A stretch of DNA of 64,000 bases from Roseateles depolymerans (lineage in GTDB: Bacteria > Pseudomonadota > Gammaproteobacteria > Burkholderiales > Burkholderiaceae_C): NCBI RefSeq assembly GCF_003387155.1, contig NZ_QUMT01000001.1, forward strand, positions 1,491,858 to 1,555,857, written 5' to 3'. Position numbers and translations under genes: made by a program. The notes under the pieces were generated by a model. The model saw only the letters and a program-made list of their open reading frames with translations. It was not told the origin of the DNA and made no database searches. This document shows positions 57,290 through 64,000 of this stretch, one piece after another (the first letter of the stretch is position 1; each line of letters begins with the position of its first letter).

Positions 57290-57684
57290 GGACTGCTCCT
57301 GACTGCCAGGAATGGCTGAGTTAGCGATGGATCAGCCCCGGTTTCACCGCTGCGCCTGGCAAGCGCGAAACCATGAGGCCGGGCGATCAATACTAGTCCT
57401 GCGGGCGAGCCCGCATCAATCGCGCGCCGCTTTGTCCCACCGCCTGACCGGGGGATTCCGTGTCCCGAAAACCGGTTTGCGAAAAATCCGGGTCAGCGCT
57501 GTCAAAAACCCGAATGCATCGCCCTTGACCCTGGTTTGTACGGCATGTGTACGTTACAAGCCGGCCTGCGCTTCTTTACATCCTGGCGATAAGCGGGAAC
57601 GCGGGATGCAGGGAAGATGGTCTGACTCCCACAAGACCTGGCCCCGATGGGGAGTCGCCGAGGTCATTCGCCAAGGAGCTTTGC
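57290..57684. other. Gene-free region upstream of the protealysin gene
   Basis: These 395 bases separate the small membrane peptide (minus) from the protealysin gene (plus). They must contain both promoters. A possible protealysin promoter is at 57525-57558. I see no other clear structure. Confidence 0.5.
57525..57558 (+). promoter_or_regulatory. Possible promoter with TGTA-N3-TACA palindrome before protealysin
   Basis: TTGACC at 57525-57530 resembles a -35 element, with TGTACG 17 bases on. The latter is part of the inverted repeat TGTACGTTACA at 57548-57558, which would put an operator over the -10 region. The match to consensus is partial. Confidence 0.3.
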
Positions 57685-58770
57685 ATGGCTTGTCAGCACC
57701 ATCATCGCCATTCCCTGTTCTGTGTTCTGCCGCCTTATGTGCTGGACCAGATCCTGCAAAACGGAACGCCGGCCCAACGCGCGGCCGCCCTGCGGACGAA
57801 GTCGGTCGATCACACCTTCCGGTCGCTGCGGCTGTCGGCGCTTGGACAGCAGTCTCAGCGCAAGCGGGCGCCGTCGGCCGCTGCGGTCACGTCACCGGTT
57901 CAACCGGTCAAGCGGCGCACGATCTACAACGCCGATCACACGGAGACCTTGCCCGGCACCCTGGTGAGGGCGGAGGGCCAGGCCCCCACCGGAGACGTGG
58001 CGGCTGACGAAGCCTATGACGGTCTGGGCGCCACCTTCGACTTCTTCGCCGAGGTCTACCAGCGCAACTCCATCGACGATGCGGGCCTTGCGCTGGAGGC
58101 CACGGTGCACTTCGGGAAGGACTACAACAATGCCTTCTGGAATTCCGTGCAGATGGTCTTCGGCGACGGAGACGGGGAGCTGTTCAACCGCTTCACCATT
58201 GCGCTGGACGTGATCGGCCATGAGCTGTCCCACGGGGTGACGGAAGACGAGGCGCAGCTCCAGTACTTCAACCAGTCAGGGGCGCTGAATGAATCGATGT
58301 CCGATGTCTTCGGCTCGCTGATCAAGCAATACCATCTGAAGCAGACGGCGGATCAGGCGGACTGGCTGATCGGTGCCGGCCTGTTCACCAGCAAGGTCAA
58401 GGGCGTGGCCCTGCGGTCGATGAAGGACCCCGGCTCGGCCTTTGACGACCCGGTGCTGGGCAAGGACCCGCAGCCCAAGCACATGAGCCAGTTCGTCAAT
58501 ACCTTCGAGGACAACGGCGGCGTGCACATCAACTCCGGCATTCCCAACCATGCGTTTTATCAGGTGGCCACCCGCATCGGAGGCCCTGCGTGGGCGCATG
58601 CGGGCCGCATCTGGTACCAGGCGCTGCGGGACGCCCGGCTCAAGCCCAACGCCAACTTCCTGGCGTTTGCGCGCGTGACGCTGGAGGTGGCCACCACCCT
58701 CTACGGCGCGGACAGTGCCCAGCGCAAGGCCGTGCTGGAGGGATGGGCGGCGGTGGGGATCACGCTGTGA
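57685..58770 (+). CDS. Protealysin-like M4 metalloprotease
   Basis: A 361-residue thermolysin-family protease. The short N-terminal part (CQHHHRHSLFCVLPPYVLDQ) is the protealysin-type propeptide without a signal peptide. The active site is HELSH at about residues 179-183 with the third zinc ligand in ALNESMSDVFG (about Glu203), and the catalytic-histidine region is HINSGIPNHAFY near 285. CAAGGAG precedes the ATG at 57685, which is the right start for this group. Protealysins act inside bacteria or after release and have been linked to host-cell invasion in Serratia. The inhibitor emfourin is encoded 16 bases downstream. Confidence 0.93.
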   Translation: MACQHHHRHSLFCVLPPYVLDQILQNGTPAQRAAALRTKSVDHTFRSLRLSALGQQSQRKRAPSAAAVTSPVQPVKRRTIYNADHTETLPGTLVRAEGQAPTGDVAADEAYDGLGATFDFFAEVYQRNSIDDAGLALEATVHFGKDYNNAFWNSVQMVFGDGDGELFNRFTIALDVIGHELSHGVTEDEAQLQYFNQSGALNESMSDVFGSLIKQYHLKQTADQADWLIGAGLFTSKVKGVALRSMKDPGSAFDDPVLGKDPQPKHMSQFVNTFEDNGGVHINSGIPNHAFYQVATRIGGPAWAHAGRIWYQALRDARLKPNANFLAFARVTLEVATTLYGADSAQRKAVLEGWAAVGITL

Positions 58771-58786
58771 GACGCGAGGCACCCCG

Positions 58787-59116
58787 ATGAAGATCGGCTA
58801 CCAGCGCGATGGGGGCCTGGCCTATTTGCCGGGCCTGCAGCGGGCCACGGAGATCGACGTCCAAGCCCTGGAGGCGTCGCGCGGGGATGCGCTGACGCGG
58901 CTGGTCCACGCCTGCGGCTTTTTTGAGCAGCCCGCACAGGTGGGACACGCCGCGCCAGGGGCTGCCGACCACGTCACCGAAATCCTGACGGTGCAGTGCG
59001 CCGGGCGGCAACATCAGGTGCGCATTCTGGGCACCCCGGCGGATGACGCGCTGGCGGCGCTGCTCAGGCTCGTGCGGGATGAAGTGGCGGCAGCGCGGGG
59101 GCAGCGCCAGGGCTGA
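58787..59116 (+). CDS. Emfourin, protealysin inhibitor
   Basis: A 109-residue protein in the typical emfourin place right after a protealysin gene, 16 bases after its stop. It begins MKIGYQRDGGLAYLPGLQRA and shows the pattern of short beta strands and one helix expected of this family (GFAYIPGL-like motif, HQVRILG). Emfourins bind M4 proteases tightly and block them. GAGG lies before the ATG. The pair works like a toxin-antidote for proteolysis inside the cell. Confidence 0.85.
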   Translation: MKIGYQRDGGLAYLPGLQRATEIDVQALEASRGDALTRLVHACGFFEQPAQVGHAAPGAADHVTEILTVQCAGRQHQVRILGTPADDALAALLRLVRDEVAAARGQRQG

Positions 59117-59128
59117 CGGGTGGGTTGC

Positions 59129-59353
59129 TCAGGCCAGCCGCTTGAACGTGATCTCTTCAATCAGGGTCTGGTTGCCCATCTGGCGGACCGTCTGCTGCAC
59201 GACCTCCGCCCGGCCTTCAGCGGCCAGGTGCTGAATCTCCCGGGCGGCACTGTCAAACACCAGCGGATGTTCCAGGCCGGTGCCTGCGTGGGGCAGTTCC
59301 ACCAGTTCTCCGGGTTCCGAGTCAAGAAAGACCGACATGGCGATGGAGCTCAT
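59129..59353 (-). CDS. Small conserved-looking hypothetical protein
   Basis: A 74-residue protein beginning MSSIAMSVFLDSEPGELVEL. GAGG lies six bases before the ATG at 59353; a longer reading from 59413 adds an odd Cys/Arg-rich leader. The rest (HPLVFDSAAREIQHLAAEGR; VRQMGNQTLIEEITFKRLA) looks like a short alpha/beta domain without known motifs. It converges on the emfourin gene, with only 12 bases between the stops. Function unknown. Confidence 0.65.
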   Translation of the reverse strand: MSSIAMSVFLDSEPGELVELPHAGTGLEHPLVFDSAAREIQHLAAEGRAEVVQQTVRQMGNQTLIEEITFKRLA

Positions 59354-59471
59354 AAAGGACCTCTTTATTGGGATGAGACACCGCCACTTTATGCTGCATC
59401 GCAGCAGCTTCAACCCCTTTTAGGTTGACCAGGGTCAATCATTGCGACGCTTGTTCGCAGTGCAGAAAGTT

Positions 59472-60269
59472 TCAGAAACGCACGGAAACGCCCACCGTCC
59501 AGGACCAGTCCGGCGCCGCCTTGCTGATGCCGCGGAAGACGGCGGTATCCAACTGCAGGTCCCGGCTGAGCTGCCAGGTCAGGCCCGTGTCCAGGGTTAC
59601 AACCTTGCCGCCGTTGCGGTTGGAGGTGAGGGACTGGCCGGCCACCTCCACGAAAGCCCGCCAGGACTCCCGCAGTGGAATGCCCACGGTGGCGGCAAGG
59701 ATTCCGCCGACGTAGCGGTGGTTGTCGCTGTTGCGCTCCTGGTAGATCCCGGCCATGACCCCGGCGGACAGGTCGCTGGGCAGGTCCCATTCCGCGGTGA
59801 AGCGCACGGACGGCCGCCAGCCCTGGCCCTTGAACTCGGATGAGCCTGAGGGGGCATCCACATGGATCAGCCAGGCCATGCCGGGGCGGCTGCCGTCCTC
59901 GGCACCGTCGGCCACATGCCATTTCAGGCCCAGGGACGTGTCGGCAAAGCCGCTGGCGGTGTCGCTGACGCCGCCAGCCGTCACGCGTGAGCGGATGGCG
60001 CCGTCGGTCTCCAGCCGCAGTTCAACGTCGTCCCAGGCCCCCCAGCGCAGCAGGGTGGGGGTGGAGCGGACGCGGCTGCGCACGCCGTTGGTCTTGTCCC
60101 GGTCGAAGGCCACGCTGGTTTCGATCTGGAACCGGCCTTTGCCGACGGTGTCGCTGGATTCCACGAAATCCGGACGGTCGGTGGCAATGCCGTCATCGGC
60201 CCGGCTGGTCAGGGGCGCCAGCAGCAGCGCAGCGGCGGCGGCCAGCGAAAGGGTCTGCAACACCGTCAT
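59472..60269 (-). CDS. Outer-membrane transporter-like protein (Phenol_MetA_deg family)
   Basis: A 265-residue exported protein with a signal peptide of about 24 residues (LLLAPLTSRADDG). The mature start TDRPDFVESSDTVGKGRFQIETS is the hallmark of the MetA-pathway/phenol-degradation outer-membrane family, followed by amphipathic strands and a final VGVSVRF with C-terminal Phe, as in barrels. GGGAGGTGA lies seven bases before the ATG, an excellent ribosome site. Its substrate cannot be told from the context. Confidence 0.85.
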   Translation of the reverse strand: MTVLQTLSLAAAAALLLAPLTSRADDGIATDRPDFVESSDTVGKGRFQIETSVAFDRDKTNGVRSRVRSTPTLLRWGAWDDVELRLETDGAIRSRVTAGGVSDTASGFADTSLGLKWHVADGAEDGSRPGMAWLIHVDAPSGSSEFKGQGWRPSVRFTAEWDLPSDLSAGVMAGIYQERNSDNHRYVGGILAATVGIPLRESWRAFVEVAGQSLTSNRNGGKVVTLDTGLTWQLSRDLQLDTAVFRGISKAAPDWSWTVGVSVRF

Positions 60270-60561
60270 GAATCACCTCCCTGGTGCATGTCGTTGGACC
60301 CACCCACTGTGCCATGGCCCGGGCAGGGGCTGGACCGGGTGGGATCCCACGCCTTGGTGACAAACCACACGGCCTGGGGCGTTCCGTTTGTCGTCGCTGG
60401 ATGCAGTTCACGCCTGCGCGCTGCAGTTTGGTCGCGGCGGCATGGCGGCAAGGCGGTTGGACGCAGACACTGCATTCCATCGACACACCGATACGCACCG
60501 ACCCCGGTTCAACCCCTCAGGCGAAAGCCCACTCAGACCCCTTCACTCAGGAGCACCCATC

Positions 60562-60804
60562 ATGAACACCACCAGCATCAAGGCCCTCGTTTTCGGTTTC
60601 ATCGCCACTGCCGTTCTGGCTGCCGGCGTCGTCCATGCCGAAGTCAAGCGGGAGCGTGCCGCCTCGGTCATCACGCTGGAGACGGTCTACATCACCGGCA
60701 AGCGCGTCGTGGCGCAGCAGGAAGTGCAGACGCTGCCCACCGTCTACGTGACCGGCCGTCGCACCACCGAAGTGGCCCAGAACGAACAGGTGGCCGCCCT
60801 GTGA
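60562..60804 (+). CDS. Exported 80-residue protein with TVYxTG repeat, copy 1
   Basis: An 80-residue protein with a signal peptide ending about residue 26 (GVVHA) and a short mature part. The latter contains two similar units, LETVYITGKRVVAQQEVQ and LPTVYVTGRRTTEVAQNEQ, a TVY-hydrophobic-TG-basic repeat. AGGAG precedes the ATG. It is followed by an intrinsic terminator, so it is a single-gene unit. The second copy at 61848 differs at one residue in the signal peptide (Val to Ala). I do not recognise the family; a small periplasmic or envelope-stress protein is possible. Confidence 0.8.
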   Translation: MNTTSIKALVFGFIATAVLAAGVVHAEVKRERAASVITLETVYITGKRVVAQQEVQTLPTVYVTGRRTTEVAQNEQVAAL

Positions 60805-60861
60805 GGAGCCGCCAGCCCACGGCGGGGCCGCCGCTGCCACCGATCTGTTCGCCACCCCCAA

Positions 60862-60894
60862 CGCCCGACCGCAAGGTTCGGGCGTTTTTCTTTT
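60862..60894 (+). terminator. Intrinsic terminator, copy 1
   Basis: CGCCCGA and TCGGGCG form a perfect seven-base-pair stem around a nine-base loop, followed by TTTTTCTTTT. This is a classic rho-independent terminator, 57 bases after the 80-residue gene. Confidence 0.9.
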
Positions 60895-60970
60895 GGGTCG
60901 TTCGCCGGGCATTCGGTTTGCCTTCACGGGGCTCGCCGATCAACAACAACCGCAACAGCGAGACACACCT

Positions 60971-61450
60971 ATGAAGCCATTGAACATCCTGCGCACGAGC
61001 CGCAGCGCCGCCGCCATGATCCTGCTGACAGGGGCCATTGGCGTGGCCAGCGCGCAGAGCCTGCCGGTGGAGTGGAAGATGCTGGGCTCCTTCACCGGCC
61101 CGGCGCCGACCGGGAATTCTGGCGAGTGCGACGGCCTGCGGGTGGATCTGTGGGAGTACACAAAATCACGGACCACCACCATCGCCGGCGTGCTGGCAGC
61201 GGAGGGCGCGTCGTGCCGTACGCCGGCGGTGGCGATCTCCAACGTGCAATACCGCAAGAGCACGCGCGAGATCTCCTTCTTCGTCGCCCCTCCTGGCGCG
61301 ACCGAGGCCAAGCAGGTCTACGAGTTCTCCGGGGTCATCGAGAGCAATGCGCTGACGGGCATCCTCAAAACCCACACCCGTCCCGCCATGGGCACGGAAG
61401 GGGGGCAGGTCGAGGTGATGAGCACGCCGCTGAAGCTGGAGCGGCGCTGA
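60971..61450 (+). CDS. Exported hypothetical protein (159 residues)
   Basis: A 159-residue protein with a signal peptide of about 30 residues (ILLTGAIGVASAQ) and a mature beta-rich domain (LPVEWKMLGSFTGPAPTG; VAISNVQYRKSTREISFFV; FSGVIESNALTGILKT). Two cysteines (in GECDGL and ASCRTP) could form a disulphide in the periplasm. The ribosome site before the ATG at 60971 is weak. It lies between the two copies of the duplicated block. Family not recognised; the pattern of strands resembles small lipocalin-like or jelly-roll domains. Confidence 0.75.
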   Translation: MKPLNILRTSRSAAAMILLTGAIGVASAQSLPVEWKMLGSFTGPAPTGNSGECDGLRVDLWEYTKSRTTTIAGVLAAEGASCRTPAVAISNVQYRKSTREISFFVAPPGATEAKQVYEFSGVIESNALTGILKTHTRPAMGTEGGQVEVMSTPLKLERR

Positions 61451-61847
61451 GTGCTTCCTGAGCACGGGCTGCCCCTGAAGCGCGGCCTCGCGTTAATGCC
61501 GAGCAGCCGCCGCTGGTAAGTGTGCAGCTGCCGCTCGGACGTGTGCAGCCGCCGCTGCGAAGCGTGCGGCGTGCCGCGACGGAGCGCGCGGCGTGCCGAG
61601 ACGAAGGGCACGACGTGACGGGAGTGCCGCGCGCCCGTCCTCTACGCAGATTCGGGTGAGCCGCAGGCTCCGTCCATCGCCGCTGAATGCATTTCACGCC
61701 TGCGCTGTGCTGCTTGGTCGCGGCGGCATGGCGGCAACGCGGGCGGACGCAGACACTGCATTCCATCGACACACCGATACCCACCGACCCCGGTTCAACC
61801 CCTCAGGCGAAAGCCCACTCAGACACCTTCACTCAGGAGCACCCATC
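61451..61847. other. Region between the exported gene and the second 80-residue gene
   Basis: No supported gene lies in these 397 bases. The first half (about 61495-61620) is built of irregular GC-rich near-repeats such as GTGTGCAGCYGCCGCT and GCGTGCGGCGTGCCG. The second half, from 61677, is the leader of the duplicated block and should contain its promoter. Confidence 0.5.
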
Positions 61848-62090
61848 ATGAACACCACCAGCATCAAGGCCCTCGTTTTCGGTTTCATCGCTACCGCCGC
61901 TCTGGCTGCCGGCGTCGTCCACGCCGAAGTCAAGCGTGAGCGCGCCGCCTCCGTGATCACGCTGGAGACGGTCTACATCACCGGCAAGCGCGTGGTCGCC
62001 CAGCAAGAAGTGCAGACCTTGCCCACCGTCTACGTGACCGGCCGTCGCACCACCGAAGTGGCCCAGAACGAACAGGTGGCCGCCCTGTGA
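61848..62090 (+). CDS. Exported 80-residue protein with TVYxTG repeat, copy 2
   Basis: The product is identical to the copy at 60562 except one residue in the signal peptide (Ala instead of Val in FIATAALAAG). The ribosome site AGGAG and spacing are the same, and an intrinsic terminator follows. Retention of two near-identical proteins with silent divergence suggests gene dosage or separate regulation through the diverged upstream ends. Confidence 0.8.
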   Translation: MNTTSIKALVFGFIATAALAAGVVHAEVKRERAASVITLETVYITGKRVVAQQEVQTLPTVYVTGRRTTEVAQNEQVAAL

Positions 62091-62147
62091 GGAGTCGCCA
62101 GCCCACGGCGGGGCCGCCGCTGCCACCGATCTATTCACCACCCCCAA

Positions 62148-62179
62148 CGCCCGACCGCAAGGTTCGGGCGTTTTTCTTT
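62148..62179 (+). terminator. Intrinsic terminator, copy 2
   Basis: Same stem as copy 1 (CGCCCGA/TCGGGCG) followed by TTTTTCTTT. It also lies seven bases from the end of the convergent mscS-type gene and may slow transcription from that side. Confidence 0.9.
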
Positions 62180-62185
62180 GGGGAT

Positions 62186-62797
62186 TCAGATCCGCTCTTG
62201 CGGGGCCGGTGCAATCGCCTCATGCGCCGCTGCCCCATGCCAGCGCCGCACAGTGCGCTGGAAAAACAGGCTGTTGGGCAGTTGCAGGCTGGTGCCGTTG
62301 TCCGCGTCGCCGCTCTCCAGCAGCGTGGTGTAGACCAGGTTGATTTCCACCACGCGTCCCTTCACGCCGGGTTTGTCCCCCGATTCCAGCAGTTCCACCA
62401 CGTCTCCGATGCGGAAAGCCCGGGTGATGTAGATCAGCAGCGCGCAAAAGAGGTTGGACAGCACGCTCCAGGCCGCGAAGAACGCGACCGCGCCCACGGT
62501 GGCGAACCCGGTGAAGGCGCCCCAGAGCACCGACCCGGACACCCCCAGCCGCGCGAGCGCCCAGAGGATGGCGCAGCCGTAGACCACCGAGGCCACCGCC
62601 CGCAGAAACAGCGCCGCCACCTTGACCGGCAGCGAATAGGCCATGGTCAAGCGCCGGGTGGCCAGATGCGCCACCCGCATCACCACCCAGGCGCCCAGGC
62701 CGATCAGGCCGACTTCGGCCAGGGGGACCAGGATGTCCAGCCAGTCGGAAGCCCAGTCGGGCAGGAAATCGTGCAGGGTTTGGAACAGCTTGTTCAT
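62186..62797 (-). CDS. Small MscS-family mechanosensitive channel
   Basis: A 203-residue membrane protein with about three helices (LVPLAEVGLIGLGAWVVM; AVASVVYGCAILWALARLG; GAVAFFAAWSVLSNLFCALL) followed by the MscS beta domain start (ITRAFRIGDVVELLES; GRVVEINLVYTTLLE; LQLPNSLFFQRTV). The pore-lining helix 3 and the beta domain match the small-conductance channel family, which releases solutes under osmotic shock. It is shorter than E. coli MscS (286) and lacks most of the C-terminal alpha/beta domain. The ATG at 62797 is used; an upstream TTG is possible. Confidence 0.85.
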   Translation of the reverse strand: MNKLFQTLHDFLPDWASDWLDILVPLAEVGLIGLGAWVVMRVAHLATRRLTMAYSLPVKVAALFLRAVASVVYGCAILWALARLGVSGSVLWGAFTGFATVGAVAFFAAWSVLSNLFCALLIYITRAFRIGDVVELLESGDKPGVKGRVVEINLVYTTLLESGDADNGTSLQLPNSLFFQRTVRRWHGAAAHEAIAPAPQERI

Positions 62798-63014
62798 GGA
62801 GTGGAAATGCAAAGATCCGGGGAGCTTACAGGCGGTCTATCGCCGTGAGGCGATTGGCGCACCTGCGCGGTGCGAGACTGACTGTCCGAAAGTCATGTGC
62901 GGGGCGGTGAGGCAGGGGAGGAACAGGACGTGCCCCGGTCACTGGAGGAGCCCTGTCACTGACGGGAAATCTTGCGAAACGATCATGACACTTTGAGTTG
63001 TCAAGAAAGTCCCC

Positions 63015-64000
63015 ATGCGAGTTCGTTTTCTGTCTTCCACCCGTGCCCTGGCTGCGAGCCTGGTGGCTGCTGCGGCCCTGATGGCCTGCGGCGGCGGCGA
63101 TGGCGTCGAGCCCGTCGGCACGGCCGACGTGACGGTGTCCAGCCTGCGCCTGATCGGCCAGCAGATCCTGCCGCGGCGCCTGGATTACGCCGGCACTGTG
63201 GTCGGTGGCCTCTCCGGGGTGGACTACGACGCCAAGTCCGACAGCTTTGTCTTCATCAGCGATGACCGCACCACCACCGATTCCGCCGGTGCGCCGCGGC
63301 TGTACACCGCCAAGCTGGCGTTCGATGCCAACAGCTTCACCGCCGTGTCCTTCACCGGCGTGGTCACCATGAAGCAACCGGACGGTTCGGTCTATCCGAA
63401 GGTCCCGGATGCCAAGGTGGCGGACCCGGAATCGGTCCGCATCGACCCGGTCACCGGCAACTGGGTCTGGCTCAGCGAGGGCGACCGCACCCTGACCAGC
63501 AGCCCGGTGCGCGTCATCAACCCCTTCATCCGGGAGATCACGCCGCAGGGCACGCATGTGCGCGAATACAGCCTGCCGCCGATGTTCCAGATGAGCGCGC
63601 AGGAGACCGGCCCGCGCGGCAACCTGACCTTCGAGGGCCTGAGCTTCTCGCGCGACGGCCGTTCGGCCTGGGTGATCATGGAAGGGGCCCTGATCCAGGA
63701 CGGTCCGCTGCCGACGCCCACCAGCGGCAGTGCGTCGCGCCTGACCCGCTTTGACCGCGCTTCTGGCGTGGCCGATGCGCAGTTCGTCTATCCGATCGAC
63801 CCGGTTCAGGCGGCGCCGTCACCGGCGGGCCAGTTCACCGTGAACGGCCCCACCGAAATCCTGGCGCTGTCAGCCACCCGTTTCCTGGTGCTGGAGCGCA
63901 GCTTCTCGGTGGGCGTGGTGGGCAATCAGGTGCGGCTCTATGAGATTGATGTGGCCAATTCCACCAATGTGCTGGCGTCGGCTTCGCTGACCGGCGCGGT
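63015..64000 (+). CDS. Esterase-like phytase-family lipoprotein (3' end beyond window)
   Basis: The 328 visible residues belong to the esterase-like activity of phytase family. A signal peptide with lipobox LMACGGG ends at Cys25, so the protein is a lipoprotein. The mature part has the beta-propeller features of the family: VVGGLSGVDYDAKSDSFVFI, DPESVRIDPVTGNWVWLSEG, NLTFEGLSFSRDGRSAWVIM and a late RFLVLERSFSVG. The ATG at 63015 has no strong ribosome site. Such proteins are often induced by phosphate starvation and act on phosphoesters outside the inner membrane. The C end is off the window. Confidence 0.85.
   Translation, partial: MRVRFLSSTRALAASLVAAAALMACGGGDGVEPVGTADVTVSSLRLIGQQILPRRLDYAGTVVGGLSGVDYDAKSDSFVFISDDRTTTDSAGAPRLYTAKLAFDANSFTAVSFTGVVTMKQPDGSVYPKVPDAKVADPESVRIDPVTGNWVWLSEGDRTLTSSPVRVINPFIREITPQGTHVREYSLPPMFQMSAQETGPRGNLTFEGLSFSRDGRSAWVIMEGALIQDGPLPTPTSGSASRLTRFDRASGVADAQFVYPIDPVQAAPSPAGQFTVNGPTEILALSATRFLVLERSFSVGVVGNQVRLYEIDVANSTNVLASASLTGA

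Larger units (their letters stand above)
60391..60894 (+). repeat. Duplicated block, copy 1 (504 bases)
   Basis: This block, with leader, an 80-residue gene and a terminator, recurs at 61677-62180 at a constant offset of 1286 bases with no insertion or deletion. The 5' 40 bases have diverged more than the coding part. The two copies flank another exported-protein gene. Confidence 0.9.
61677..62180 (+). repeat. Duplicated block, copy 2 (504 bases)
   Basis: Second copy of the block at 60391. The coding part and the last 130 bases are almost unchanged; most coding differences are silent, for example at third codon positions. Purifying selection on the protein is therefore likely after the duplication. 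Confidence 0.9.

Noticed and set aside
60862-62180. Duplicated blocks as ends of a mobile element
   Set aside because: No transposase, terminal inverted repeats or target-site duplications are visible; the blocks are direct repeats that include a whole gene.

Overview
The window reads as chromosomal DNA of a high-GC betaproteobacterium, most likely a Burkholderiales of the Roseateles/Mitsuaria kind. That placement is inferred from gene content (an Hrp2-type type III secretion system, TctD/TctE-like kinase pair, GtsA/LamB sugar uptake, protealysin with emfourin) and from the GC-rich codon use. No rRNA, tRNA, CRISPR array or insertion sequence is visible.

Positions 1-6090 (minus strand) carry a sugar uptake locus: a two-component system, a LamB-type porin, a glucose/mannose-type binding protein and the start of the inner-membrane permease. 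A 14-base GC-rich motif and a second 14-base motif occur upstream of both the regulator and the porin, which hints at shared control. Positions 6424-11448 hold a large winged-helix/ATPase regulator and a candidate secreted protein.

Positions 11495-42745 are a near-complete Hrp2 T3SS. On the left are HrpG, an HpaH-like lytic transglycosylase, the secretin SctC and SctD, a likely SctE/SctG chaperone pair, two tandem pilin-like genes, a harpin-like protein, and then hrpB1-sctI-sctJ-sctK-sctL-sctN-sctO-sctT. On the right, in the opposite direction, run a GNAT acetyltransferase, sctU-sctV-sctP-sctQ-sctR-sctS-hpaA-hpaB. Between this block and an 1868-residue effector lie an HrpX/HrpB-type AraC activator and a membrane protein. 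Four perfect PIP boxes (TTCGB-N15-TTCGB), each followed after exactly 32 bases by a YANNNT -10 element, mark the promoters of the transglycosylase, the small gene before sctC, the GNAT-sctU operon and the giant effector. This gives a readable HrpG-HrpX regulon. HrpG is expected to act on hrpX, whose upstream region has tandem 10-base repeats of the kind OmpR-family proteins bind.

Positions 42887-53059 (minus strand) are an eight-gene operon that I do not recognise as a described system. Two paralogous proteins, each with an Asp/Gly/Phe-rich acidic head, a Gly/Leu patch, an Ala/Arg-rich basic tail and a shared C-terminal GPVT motif, are followed by an HExxH metallopeptidase, four proteins of unknown family and a DUF4438 protein. 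A LuxR-type regulator is divergent from it. This is the strongest candidate for new biology in the window.

Positions 53892-64000 are mixed chromosomal genes: ybhN-clsB-ybhP in the same order as in E. coli, a 32-residue membrane peptide, a protealysin-emfourin pair, an outer-membrane transporter-like protein, a duplicated 504-base block each carrying an 80-residue exported protein and its own terminator, a small MscS channel, and the start of a phytase-like esterase lipoprotein.
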